A stretch of DNA of 64,000 bases from Cyathus striatus (taxonomy: Eukaryota > Basidiomycota > Agaricomycetes > Agaricales > Nidulariaceae): assembly GCA_025738555.1 (NCBI GenBank), contig JAOVFP010000023.1, positions 620,001 to 684,000 of the forward strand. Reading direction: 5' to 3'. The position numbers were made by a program, and so were the translations under genes. Each line of letters starts with the position of its first letter. Positions within the stretch are counted from its first letter, which is position 1. The notes beneath the pieces were generated by a model. That model searched no databases and was not told the DNA's origin. It saw nothing but the letters and a program-made list of their open reading frames with translations. Shown here in pieces: positions 1 through 12,428 of the stretch.

Positions 1-3000
1 ATCCTCTTCTTTTTTCAATTTCGCTAGTTTAGCAGCTTCGATTGCTGTAGGAAGTAAAGCCAAGATGACGTAGTTCGTTAACTTTCCTGCTCGTTCGTTG
101 ACGAAGTCACCGTGAAGAATTTTCGCCTCCTCCCCCCATCTCTGCAAAGTTAATAAAGGATCAAATTCCCGTCCCTGTTTCTGGCTTTGGGGACGAGGAG
201 CTCTTTCAAGTCGAATAGATGCTGAGAATACGCCGGGTTGAAACCTGCGATGCTGCAGGAGTCCGCGTTCGAAATCCACCAGTGCTCCTGCAGGAACATC
301 GAGGCGGAAAGTGTCCGGACCACCACCTCCACGTCCTCTAGCCATGATACGTTGAAATAGCTGAAGAGACCCGCCGCTTATCAATTCTTCTATTGTTTGA
401 AACAAATCTGTGGAACCCGCTGCGACTATGCGCTGTGGAGGACGCGTTCTATTTTGATTCATGGAATTGCGGGTACCAGATGGCGAATTATCGAGGAGTA
501 GAGGGTGCGTAGTAGCTTCTGGAGGGGCTGTAGACGCATTCCTGGCGCGTCCGAATACCTGAATACTGTCGTCTGCTAGAATAGCATCACGTAAAAACCC
601 AGAAATCGAAGAAAAAGACGCAAACATACCTGCGCCACGATGCCGGCGGGGAACAAATAATCCACTGCCATCACGCGTGTTGTTCATCGCCGCATCTCCA
701 GCATTAAATACATCATCGACGCTAAATCCTCCATTTTCTATTGCGTATTCTTCTTCATCTGAAGCCATATCCTGTTCATCATCATCATCGTGGATAATTT
801 GAATAGGTACTGTGGCCATAGTTAGTGCATTAAACAAGATTGCTATTGCATAGGTCATACCTCCACGGTCTTCGTCTGCGCCTAAATCGACTCCAGGTGT
901 CCCCAGTGGGTCTTCATCTTCGTTTACGTCCTGTATAACCAATAGCTTAAATTCTCCCTCAGATCTTCATGAAAAGTTACCCACCTCCCACATCATTTCC
1001 TCGTCACCATCGTCACCACCTTCACCTTCATCATCTTGGTCTTCGTCATCCGGGTCATCGTCGTCCTCGTCCTCATCTTCATCAATATTATTCTCCACCA
1101 TGCCTTCCTCATCCTCATCTACTTCATCCCAAGCATCTCCGGAATCATGTACCTCATCGCCGAGGTCATCGTCTTCGCCTTCATCCGTATTAGACGTGTC
1201 CTCGCTACCAGTTTCATCGCCGAAGTCCATATCGACATCATCTTCATCTCCATCATCGTCCTCATCCATTTCATCGTCGTCGTCGAAATTCCGATCATCC
1301 ATTTCCTTAAAACGAATATTAGTAACTATGGTAAAATGTAAAAAAAAAAGCATTTGAACGTACACCACCATACATACCCAATGCCGAATTGCGATATAAA
1401 TCGGGGGTTTCTTCACGGTCCTCATCAACAATGTCATCATCATCATCGTCAGAAGAAGACATAGAAGAAGTGCTGTAATGCTCTACATTTTCTGACATCT
1501 CCTTACTTTTGCTTGAAGCTTTGCTCATCTTTATCGCCACTTTGGTCCTGGAGAACATCAATACCATTTAATACATTAACTTATCCGCACTTACAGGTGT
1601 TCCAATGGGCGCAAAATTGAAATAACCAGACTCCGTATATGTGGATAATTCAGGTCAATATCTGAAAGCGCTGTAGTCAATGTAGCAACAAAATTCTTCT
1701 CCAGCATAACCTTAGCTATGTGGGTCGGCGTCTCTTCCTGCTGCTTGCGCGTGGCGGATCCGAATCGAACAATTAATAGTCTATGACATAGCTCAGCTAA
1801 AGCTAGCAGTCTTCCGTATCTGGCGTCCAAATTCTCGAGAACCGGTACATCCTTGATGTTGCGGCTAATTGTCTCGAGAACGAATTTCCTCACGGACGCT
1901 AAATCTGCCGAAACGTCCTTTGTGTCGTGCATAGTAGACGTATCGACACAGAGAGCCACTACAACAGACATCGCCCAGTTGCAAAGCGTAGTTCGGTTGC
2001 GAGCACGAGCTCCTGAATCAGGATTGATTGTTCCGAATGTTATTAATTCGGAGAGCAAAAACTGCAATGTTGAAGTCCTGAACTTATTGGGTGGCTCTTT
2101 AGCTGGCGTTTGTGAGCGTTTCTTGGGTGTGTAAGACAAGAAGGCAATTTTGCAAGAGTCATATGAGAAAAGTAATTCTGTCAGGCACTGCATCAAAAAG
2201 CACAAATACTGATACGTGTCGTATATATCAATGTCGGCACGCGCGGACAGCTCAGTTTCGACACCAGGTTCAGCTAAATGTTGGGACAACTGAACAGAAC
2301 TAGCTGCAAAATCAGGTTGTGATGCAGTAGACTCATTCTGAACAGATGCATGTCCAGAGGAATCATTGATTATCTTTGTAGTAGACATCACTTCTCCAAT
2401 GAGAAGATACACAACAGATTCCATAGATTTCGTTGGGTTACTGGAGCTCGTAGAAGGGGCAAGATCCACATCCATGCCTGTCATAGGTATATCATGTAGT
2501 TCTGCTTTGTCTTTTGTTGTAGTTTCTTCTTTTTTGAGATTCAGCTGTGGTGAGGGTGAATATGGTTCATCAAGTAGGCAAAGTGATTTTGTGATGTCAA
2601 TAAATAGCTCCGGATCACGCAACGCCATCGCGCTGCAATTTCTGACATAGACACTAACGTCTACGTTCTGCTTTCGAGGCTGAGAAAAGTATCGTTTGAC
2701 AGCCTGACGCATGACCTGAGATATCATCGAAGAATCTTCCACTAAATGGCGAAGGATGGTTACGATATAGGATGAACTGCCTGTTATGGCGGCAACTTTG
2801 ATTCTTTTGAATAAATTTTCGAGACCATTCGCAAGGAACAAAGATTTAAGGTTGTTATCTCTTGTGAATAGAACAAGCAGACGTAAAGCAGAAAGTAATT
2901 CATCAGAGTGAATGTCTTCCACTGAGAGCAATCGCATACAGAAATTAAAAACAATCTGTCGCGAGTCCTCTCGGCAAGCACCACGAGTGAGCAGGATAGG

Positions 3001-6000
3001 TTCTACTGCATCACCTTCTTTAGGCAATGAAATCGTGGTCGGCTCGTCCGCTAATGTAAACAAGGCCTCCATAACAAGTAAATGCGCCGCAAGCCACTTA
3101 GGTGGGTGCTCAGGATCGATACTAGAGAGTAGGAGTGCTAGAAGTCGATCCATAAGGATATTTCTGAGCTCCATCTTTACGGACGACGGGGTTTCACAAA
3201 GCACTAAGGCAAGCAGTCGGCACCTGTTGGCAAGAGGTTGTTCTTGCACATCATATGCGAATGGAGAGAAAGTCTGAATATCGTCAACAAGATCCTTTAC
3301 CGCTTGTTGTTGATGAGAATCATTGGGCTTGACAAAGGCAACGTGAAGATCAAACAGGAGAGATTGATGTTCATCAATTAAGAGGAGGGCCTGTCTGCTC
3401 AAGCTTCCCCTCAACGGCTCTCTCGCCTCGTCTAATTCCCTTTTCCATTCCTCCGAGCCTTTCCCAGTTTGCTCCACATTCTCATTGGAAATTAAGTCAG
3501 AATCTTCAGCATTGTCAATTGCAGCTGTGGCACTCTGCTCCGCAAGGGTAGATTCTTCCCCTGCAACAAGAGTTGCAGGTTCTGGATCTGGAGGGAATGG
3601 TGGCTGCAAGAGAAGGTAATCCGTGGCGGCACTGACGTTGTTATTATTACGAACGAGTGCACGTTCAGCAGCAGACCGAGGGAATCCCATATCTGTCAGC
3701 ATCCGAACGTGGGCCTCCTCAGGTCCGGTAGGCCGGGGAGGTATGTTGGCACTGGAATTTGGATCGAAAGGAGTATCTCTCTTGGGATCCTCATTTTCAG
3801 CGTTAACCAACTCCAGAACAATATTTACAACCGAGCGACTAACACCAAGAGGCGCTTGAAGCAACCATGGTGCTTCCCAAAGGGAACGCACCAAAGGAAG
3901 AACAGATAAACGAAGCCTGACGAGGAAGTTGTGTGGTTCAAAATACTCAGGATCGGTGTCTTTCTTATCGCGAGTCATCATGAGGAAGGTTTGACCAGAC
4001 TCGATTAAGGGCTTCGATGAAATTATTGGCTGGAGAAGATGCAATGCTACCTTGATTCCACCGAAGGCATGTAACAATTCCTTCTTTTGCAGTTCAGTGC
4101 GATCCTCTTCTCTTAGCTTCACAATCGCATCAATTGTTGACATGAACGACTTGCATATTGTAAATATTGCATCCATCCCATTTGCATTGTAGAAGGCGAG
4201 CAGCTGCACGGTATGAAGAGTATTTGTAGACGTTCTCTCTTTTATCACAGTCAGAAGAATAAGAAGGGTAACTGGGAATTATGCTTACCGTCAACCAACA
4301 ATAAAGTGAACAACCCCAAGATGACGCTATAATATGTGTACAAGGAAGGTACATCGTCTAACCGTAAGCAACAAACATTTTAGTTCGACACAAAGTAAAT
4401 ATTCAATAAGTGTGACTTACTCAGGCCTTGTATTTTCAGATGCTGAAGCATGATGTCTGCGACTACTAAAGATGATTCAGAAATTTGCTTTTTTTGTGCA
4501 GGATCGGAATTGCGCCTGGCATGAAACATTTTCACCATTGCTACAAGAATATAGGTAAGTAATCGCGTTTGCATTCTTTTGTATGTCATACCCTGAAAGA
4601 AAGGAGCTAGTGCATTAGGAAGCCCGTGGGTAAGATGTTTCAACGCAGCAGCATTCAGGTCACGCGAGCTGGAATCCTTCGAAAGCTGTTTACCACGAAC
4701 GGACGACCCAGTTTCACTATCTCGTTGAGCGCCATTCGTGCCACCAGAAGGGCCATTAGCCATGGTACGGTCAATATCTGGAAGCTCTAACGAGGAAGGA
4801 TTTGGAGATCCCTCAAGAGGTGATGAGGAAGGAGTTGGCTGCACAGATATCCCTTTTGCAATCAATCCTGCGTTTAGGGCAATATTTTCCCAGGTACTGG
4901 CGCGATGAAGAGCTCCCAGATCGCTAACGATGTGAGGAGAAGTGTTGCTCATCAGAGTTTGGAGAAGGCCAATCGCTGATCTTCCATGTGCATATCCCGC
5001 TGTTGCGAATACATCAGATAGCAATGTGATACGAATATGCAATGTGACTAGATTTCTAAACTGGGAGTTAGCTTCATCTTGCTGTGACTCTAAAAGAAAT
5101 GTCTAAATTATATTTCGTCTGCAGGAGAACAAATCGCTCACCAAGAATATCAACCAGCGACAAAAGCTTCGATTGTTCTGTCATAGTTTCCCAAAAGCTT
5201 CGTGTATCCTCTAATGATTCTTTAACCAACCCGGCGAGATGAAGCAGAGTTTCACTCGCGGCTACTTCAGACATTGTTCGCATAACTTGAACCATTGAAT
5301 CAGAAGCAACGCTATTTGCAAAATCATACGGTAGACATGGAAGGCTGGTAAGTTGCCCTAGACGCAGTAAGCCGTCTGTTGTACCGATGAAATCTCGGCA
5401 GTGCGGAGTATGTTGAAAAAGACCTTCTAAAAACTAAGAAGCGGATATGAATATAACTGCTAACGAAAAGAACAAAATTTGCTTACTCGACCAAATATAT
5501 CTATAAAAGACACAATATTGTTATCGTGAGGTTTGAGGTTATTTTCATCGTCTTCACTTATATCGAATGGTTGTGGTTCACAACCAGCTTCTGAAACTAA
5601 ACCAGCTTGATCATGATCTCTCATTGCTACGTCTTCGTCCGACAATGATGCCTTTTCTACAGACATCAAATAGTACCACTGTCGAATTTCATGTGGTACC
5701 TTGTAGGCTTGTCCCAGTTCCTCTATCTTACTTAGAGTTGACCGTAGAGACTCAAATACAGGAGTCTTCAGAGACGGGTGGTGCCGTATTAATTCATCGA
5801 CAGCAGTGCCTATTAACACTGCATTTTCCTTGTCGATAAGTACCTTTAAGTGTTTCTCGGATGTAAATATCGAAAAAACGGCAGGTATAATACTTGGATA
5901 TCTTGCAAGTTGAGCTTGGCCGATTTCGTTGAGGCACAATGCCCCGATGGCGTTAGGAATCGCTTGAATCACCTAAACAAAATCAGTAATTTATGTATTG

Positions 6001-8094
6001 TAGCACATAACTTTACATACTTCGATAGCTGGCTCTATACCTGATTCTATTGCCTTGTAAAATGATTCGGGAAGCCCGACTTCTTGTATTATAGCCAAAG
6101 AAGTCGGTTCGTTGTGAACAAAGGTCGCCATGATGTTGATTGCTTGAGCAACGATAAGTCACGGCTACGAAAAGGAATGCATAATACCTTACCAATGGGA
6201 AATATGCTGGATCCAAAAAGACCGCGATGTTCAATAATTTTCTTGATAGACTGTATTAGTGTCATGTCAACCAGACCTCGAAGTCCCTCTGCGGTTCCAG
6301 AAGACTGCATCATTCGATGCATAGAGCGAAGAAGATGTTTTAGCACAGCAATTCGTGTAATTGGTAAGTCTATTGAAAATCTCCCTCCTTAGACGAGTGG
6401 TAAAGTAATGTTCAATTGCCGTACCTGTGGCCCTTTGCACTTCATATAACTGAGACGAAGTACTGTATTCCCCGATATCCAGATCAATTTCGTACTAGAG
6501 GCCAGTCAGCATATACTCGTGATTGTTACTAAACATCGTTTACCTCAATCCTTCCAACGAGTACTTCAACACCTCGTGCGCTGCAAAACAGATTGAAGGC
6601 ATTTGTGAAACTGTACAGAACGTTGTCGACTAGCTGCATTGTCTTCGAAATAACCGGCAAACGAGCACGTAATTTGTTGTCTATCAGTTGAATTAAAAGG
6701 GGAACAAGCCCTGCGCCAACAACCATATTTCCTCCTGACGCGTGAGACGCTATAAATGTCACGAAAGACAAAAGCGCATCTACAAAAGCATGAGGCACTT
6801 CGCAGTTAGGATTGGCGACATCTGACACCATTTTTCGAAACAGTGCCATTAGTATACCATGGTTTACTCCAGCATTCACAGCAGTCAAAACTTCTTGCAT
6901 CTTGTTTCTATACCTGGCCATCGCATCCAAAGCTGATATGGCCGCTGTTTGAACACGTACAGATATACCGTGATCTACCTGTAATAACTCGGCGATATGG
7001 GTGATCAAGTCGGGCTCATAAAGGAATAATGAGGATGTAGCCTGCGACTCCGGATGTGTGTGTCCATAAATTGCGATTGCGAGAAGGCGTGCGACGACTA
7101 GCTTTTCTCGCTCCACCCCTCTATCAGAGTGCAAAGACGCAGCTGCTCGCATTCGACAAAATAATTCATACTTCTCTTCATCTGGAACAGAGTATTCATC
7201 TATTACATCACCTAGCACGGTGATCAGGGGCTTCGAGAGCAAAGTAGGCTCATTTATTCGCACTGCAATAGCAGCGGACGGAGAGGGTGCTGAAGGCTTA
7301 CGAGGGGTGTTGTGCGAGGTGTCTAAACGTTCGGCGTCTGATTTTGAGCTTTCGAAGGTGAACGCAGGAGAAGTTTTGTAGAAGGTGAAGTTAACCTCTC
7401 GGATCTCTGCTGGTAGATTTTCTAATTGCAAAGCTCCTTTCTTACTAACAAGATCCAAGAGCCCAACGCCATACTCCCGAAGACTTGGCCACCTGCGCGC
7501 AAGTGATAACAGACGAGGTGTTGAAATATTAAGTGCATGAGAAACCTGCGGTTGCGCAGAATACTGCTGTGATGGTCGGAGCAGCAAGTACAATGCAAGT
7601 ATGAGGACATCAAGATCCGAAGTAAATAGTAAGCTGTTCAATCGCTACGTAGGGAAAGTGACAATCAGAAATAAATAACCATCAAAGGATTCAAACCCAC
7701 ATCGTAAGAGCTGAAAGTCTTCCGGTTGGTAGAATTTTCAAGTAATAGCCTCTCAAACCTAAGAATCTCTGAAACAAGTTTCTTGGAAGCCGAGGAGAAT
7801 GGTTTCAATTGAAGGGTGTTCACATCATATCCCTGAATAATATCTTCCAGAACACCATCAAATTTGTTCAATACTTTAATCCATGCATTCAGGTCAGACC
7901 GCGGCCATTTCCAAGAATCAATTTCTCCCAGAACGCTGGCGAGCTGGTCGGTTGGGGTAGAAAAAAGTTTGGCAATTAAATCTGCAACTTGCGGAGGCTG
8001 AACGAAAAATAGGTTAAAATACAAGACGCGTGGTCAGGCTAGAAGCCATTCTCACCGGCGTAACCACTTTCTTCGATTTGTGCAGAATCTTCAT
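1..8094 (-). CDS. TOM1: TOM1/HUWE1-type HECT E3 ubiquitin ligase, 5' part (3' end outside window)
   Basis: Giant HECT-class ubiquitin ligase. I place the start at 8094 (MKILHKSKKV...), first exon 8056-8094, then exons 7701-7997 and up to 7644 and many more; introns are short GT..AG. The N-terminal armadillo-like DUF908/DUF913 regions fall at about 4.4-8.0 kb. A UBA domain (MLTDMGFPRSAAERALV) lies near 3.6-3.7 kb in the longest exon (1591-4248). An extremely Asp/Glu-rich tract (about 970-1300) is typical of the acidic region of this family, and the 1-960 segment resembles the following DUF4414-like region. The catalytic HECT domain would lie beyond base 1. In yeast, Tom1 acts in the nucleus on excess ribosomal proteins and histones (known). 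Exon joins downstream of 4.4 kb were not all checked. It is divergent from SUB1 with a 339-bp gap. Confidence 0.9.
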
Positions 8095-8433
8095 TTTCCA
8101 CGACAAGGTCGGGAACAATGAGCTGCGATGTTAAGACGACTCCCAAAGGTTAATATAGCAGAGACAGGAGAACGTTGGAGTTGGAAGTGTAAGAAGAACG
8201 CAATGTGGAGGATGATGATCTGCTTGAGTAAGTAGATGGATGAAGAGGCAGGGACAAATTGAAACGCTGACGCAAACAATCATGTCACGCCCATAGCACG
8301 CGTCTGTCACACAGCTGATCCTCACTTCGGCCCTAGGACTTACTAAGTTCATGTAAATCTACTCATACCTGTGTACTTAGCTGCCATCTTTTATATCGTG
8401 TAAGACCCTTCTCTTAAAGTTATATAGCACGAC
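8095..8433. promoter_or_regulatory. Divergent intergenic region between TOM1 and SUB1
   Basis: This 339-bp stretch separates two divergent start codons and must hold both promoters. A TATATA-like stretch lies about 10 bases before the SUB1 ATG, too close for a classical TATA box. An alternative ATG followed by a GT donor occurs at 8387 on the minus strand, so TOM1 may have a 5'-UTR intron; I could not confirm it. Confidence 0.45.
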
Positions 8434-9087
8434 ATGCCAAAAAGAAAAGCTACACGACAAGAAAGTGAAGAGGGCCATAGTTCTAGCGCTTCTCCCAAAC
8501 CTGCTTCAAAGTTACCACGACGCGTTCGAGAGCATGATCAGAAAGTAAGTATGTTCTTGGTTACTGACAGCATTTACTTAGAGTGAATGATCAGGGAAAT
8601 TACTCTGTGAACAGATCTGAGTCCGATTCGGGGGAAGAAGACACCGTTCCGCTATCTAAAAAAGCTAAGAAAGGCTCTGAACAGATTGCTACTACAGTTC
8701 ATGTACGCACATTTCACCCTCTTACGTGTTACCTCCATCATAATAATTCGTTGTCTTTTCACTTTCTTAGGAAAACATACGTAGCAGAGAACTTTCACTT
8801 CAGGCGAACTCCAACGGTGAAAAATTCATTGACCTTGGGAAGAAAAAGCGCGCGACAGTAAGAGCATTCAAAGGCATTCCTCTAATCGACATACGGGAAT
8901 ACTATGGTGCTGGAAATGAACTTCAGCCAGGGAAGAAAGGAATTTCCCTCACAATTGATCAGGTTGGCATGAATATTTTCATTATTTGAGAGACGGCTGA
9001 CACCGCGCGTCCTAAAAGTGGGAAGCACTCAAGAAAGGTTCAGGTCTGTTGGACGACGTTCTCTCGGCTTTGAATAAAGACCCTTAG
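8434..9087 (+). CDS. SUB1: SUB1/PC4 transcriptional coactivator
   Basis: Single-stranded-DNA-binding coactivator p15/PC4 family (yeast Sub1), nuclear, acting in RNA polymerase II transcription. Four exons: 8434-8544, 8595-8702, 8771-8962 and 9019-9087, total 480 nt (159 residues). The N-terminus is Ser/Lys/Glu-rich (MPKRKATRQESEEG...), as in Sub1. The C-terminal PC4 fold is clear: FIDLGKKKRATVRAFKG, then LIDIREYYGAG, LQPGKKGISLTIDQWEALK and a closing helix. For intron 1 the first AG would give an in-frame stop, so the acceptor is the later AG before GGAAATTAC. The last intron ends in AAAAG before TGGGAAGC. It converges on the ADCK gene, 260 bp downstream. Confidence 0.93.
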
Positions 9088-9346
9088 GAACGATGATTAC
9101 ATGTGCTCTTTATGGCTTACACTATGGCATAAGTTAAATTTTGCTGTCTAATTAAATAGAAATAGCAGTCGGGTATTATCACAATCCAGCTATTGCACGA
9201 TTAGCACCTGCAAACCTCATATGTTGAAATCCTAGAATCCAGGCAGTTGCCTTCACGTAGAAAGCATTGATGTCCATAATTTTCTCCATAACAGTAAATT
9301 TGGTATACATTTTTCGGTATTTCCTAGCATTTTACATCTTCGGTTA

Positions 9347-11579
9347 TCATTCCAATATAATAAGTATGCATACGAAGGATACATACCACCAACAAATGAA
9401 ATATTGGGAAATCACAGAAAGAGAGAAAATGCCAGTCGCGCGCATTATGTTTCGTAATCGCTTACAGTCATCTTCCCAGACAGCCAAAGCGCAATATTTG
9501 GCGGTGATCAAAAATACTCGTATCTAGATATTCTTAATTTGATATACTTATCGCAAAAATAAGAAAAACGTCACGCACATTAGAATGCGTGGTTTTCAAT
9601 GCAAAATCGAGGCCGCTGAAATTTCATCAGGCACATGCAAGAAAATTAGCGCCGGATTGTAACGCACCGAACGAGATCGTTCAACTTCAGAACCATCAGA
9701 ACTCTTCGAGGTACACGACGCAAAATAGTAAACACAGAGAGCAAAATTCCCTCCTGCTGAGCCACAGCTTTCCGAATAGCTTCCATTTCCTCTTCAGACT
9801 GCGAATTCAGATCAATCATACTCGAGGCACGTTTAAAAGAGCAATCCCCAGGGTCTTCTAGTGTTCCCTCCAACGCTGCTCTACCAGTAATAGCTGCTTC
9901 GAAGACTGGATACTACAAAATCAAAGTTAGCGGAAGTCCGCAAGCCAAGATAATGATAAACCAACTAGATCAGGATCTATGTTCCCAACTAACTGTGCGT
10001 ATTTTCTACGGTCGGCATTGATCGATGGGGAAGCAGCTTCGATCAGAGAGAGCCAGAATTTTCCGTAGTTAACGCGTAGCTCGGTATCTATATCGAAATA
10101 TAATCCATGATCTAAGAGGACGACCTCGAAGTTATGCGGAGATCGTGAACCACTGGGTGCGGGTCTAATCAAAAGATTTCCTGCAAGACAACTTAGAAGA
10201 TGATGTGTTTAGTATACAAATCCACATACCTGGATGAGGATCCTTTGATATAGTTAGAAACGTAAAAAAAAAGAATAGAGAAAGAAAGCACTTACTGCAT
10301 GAAACCATCCGTTGATGAAAACCATCTGGTTGAATATTCTGGACAACTCTATTGCAACCTTATTGCGATCAATTCCGCAACTTGTGAGGTATCCTAAGTC
10401 ATCTACACGGCCTCCTTGAATATATTCCATAATAAGAACCCGCTTCGTGGCGGTGATAACATCAGGTATGTACAATGAAGTTCGAATTTTTGAAAATTCA
10501 GCGACAGTTCGTGCAGCATTTGCAGCTTCATGCATGAAATCCATCTCCTTCGGTAAATTTGAACGCATTTCTTCCTAATACAAAATTAAATAAAAGCATA
10601 TATTGTTAATTACGTGACCACTTACACCTAGCCATGTAAATTCGAAATGAGGAAACCAATATTTAACCCATCCTAGAGTTATTTCTACCATTTTCATGTC
10701 AATATCGCAGAACTCCGCTAAATGGGGATGTTGCAACTGCTCGAAGTATCAGAAAAACCGCCTGAACCCTGTTTAACGTACTCACTTTTACTGCCACCAT
10801 TCTACCTGATGGTCGATGTCGCGCTATGTGTACTTGAGCAAGACTTGCTACTCCAATAGGATTTGGATCAAAATCATCGAACAGCTCTGAGACAGGTGTT
10901 CCTATATCCTTCAAAAAGAGATCCTGAATATCGTGGTAGGAAGTGGGTTCACATTGATCCTGAAGCGGTCGCATCGTCTCAGTCCACTCCCTTGGGAGCA
11001 CTACCATCGAAGCCATATGTTGACCTAGTTTAATAAACACCCCTTTTATCCGGTCGATGACAGTTCCGAATAATTAGGAATATATTTTAGTGATACTCAC
11101 CTCCGTTTGCCAGTAACGCCCTTAAAACCCTCTTTGCACTTCTACTATGGCATTCTGAATAGGCTTGATTTAGCTCTTCATCTGAACTATATTTCCGAGA
11201 AAATGTGATCTTATAGTCGACGGCACCTAGTATGGCAGCGACTAGGTTGACCGGAAGTATGGTATTAGAGGAACAATTTTCAGCGCAATGTCAACAACTT
11301 ACCTCCAACACGAGAGCAGCGAATTAATGCTAATGTAGTGTACTTGAATGGTTGACAATGCTCATACGCGACCCACGCAGCGGTACCAGCTAGAATGCAA
11401 AGCACAGGAAGCAGCCGTCCGTGTTCCTTCCATCTCGGCCTGTCGTTATTCACACTGCTTCCTTTGATAATTCGGAATGTTCTTAGGAATTTCCGGTGGG
11501 GTTGCTTCAAGACTTCTCGACACACTGAGCGCCGATGAAGATTCAAACCAACTCGTGGTTGAAGTGGGAATCCAAACAT
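9347..11579 (-). CDS. ABC1/ADCK1-type mitochondrial atypical kinase (MCP2-like)
   Basis: UbiB/ABC1 atypical kinase family, closest in pattern to ADCK1 and yeast Mcp2, mitochondrial proteins linked to lipid and coenzyme Q homeostasis (known for the family). Ten exons: 11303-11579, 11101-11226, 10786-11042, 10626-10736, 10296-10574, 10230-10242, 9966-10180, 9668-9912, 9579-9615, 9347-9523; total 1737 nt, 578 residues. Start MFGFPLQPRVG... at 11579 gives a basic, probable mitochondrial presequence followed by a hydrophobic helix. Motifs: the family KxGQ signature (IKLGQHMASM), AQVH, the lysine in MVAVK, and HADPHPGN with the following VLLDHG. A 13-nt micro-exon encodes DPHP. The C-terminus needs a 37-nt exon to restore NDLVRGLDFALKTTHSN. 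An upstream in-frame Met near 11840 is possible but less likely. Confidence 0.9.
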
Positions 11580-12428
11580 GAAGGAAAAAACATGACGGAC
11601 AGCGGCCCGATATTGAGGTAAATATTTAAATAAACACTTACCCAACCAACACTTACCTAAGGTCTTAAATAAACCCGCATTTTTTTCGAGCGCGCCACCA
11701 AAAGTGTTAAGTTGGTGTTGAGTATATATGCATAAGATTCCACAACGCATTCCGAATACTTTAATTATATTCCAGCCTCGTCGACGGTCTCTGCACAAAC
11801 ACAGGCTAAATGAGATTGAGTTGGGTTTGAGCAAGCTCAAACGGACGCGGAGCAGCCGCCTGCATGTAATATTATGTTATGTGCATGTAGATATTATGAA
11901 ACCGTGTCAACTGCTCCCATTCCGCTCCCACTGCCTCATTTTCTTTCTGAATACACTAATCCCTTGCTTCTTCCAAATTTATGATTCATTTCCAGCCGAT
12001 GCTCGAAGGTTGTAAAATCCGAATAAGTATCCAATTTATTGATGTCAGTCACATGTATGCCATAGGTTGAAGGTGACGATGTGGTCGATATGGCACATCC
12101 AGGCAAGGGGTACCGAGTTTCCAAATTTTATGCACAACGTTGTTTTACATGTTTAAGGAGCAAAATACCCCCCCCCCCCCAGAAAAACTCGCTCAAGTTC
12201 GCTTGAAACATTTGCGGGCTTTGCCTGTCGCAAACTGTACTTACCTCTGCTTACCTCGCACTAACATCGACTTGAATAAGTAAGTATCTGTGTTTTATAC
12301 CAAGTATATAGTACTACAAACGAGGTACTTGGAGCAAGGGCCGTAATACCTTCTGGTAGAGCCTGGAGTAAGTACTTGAATGGAGCCTTCCAATCCATAG
12401 ATGGCCAGGACGACTTCATTAAATAAAC
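11580..12428. other. Intergenic region, ADCK promoter and TBC 3' flank
   Basis: About 850 bases without a supportable gene. It contains the promoter of the minus-strand ADCK gene and the 3' flank of the TBC gene. A run of 14 C residues lies at about 12167-12180. Short ORFs on both strands have no recognisable domain and are ignored. Confidence 0.5.

Noticed and set aside
1036..1357. Plus-strand Ser/Ile/His-rich ORFs
   Set aside because: They are the antisense shadow of the acidic tract.
967..1446. Separate gene for a very acidic protein
   Set aside because: The Asp/Glu tract is the acidic region of TOM1/HUWE1 and lies in order between its other exons.
8091..8352. Short ORFs upstream of TOM1 as extra N-terminal exons
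   Set aside because: No family similarity; the MKILHKSKKV start at 8094 fits the known N-terminus.
12160..12185. Poly-C run as a functional element
   Set aside because: A simple homopolymer in an intergenic region; no further signal around it.
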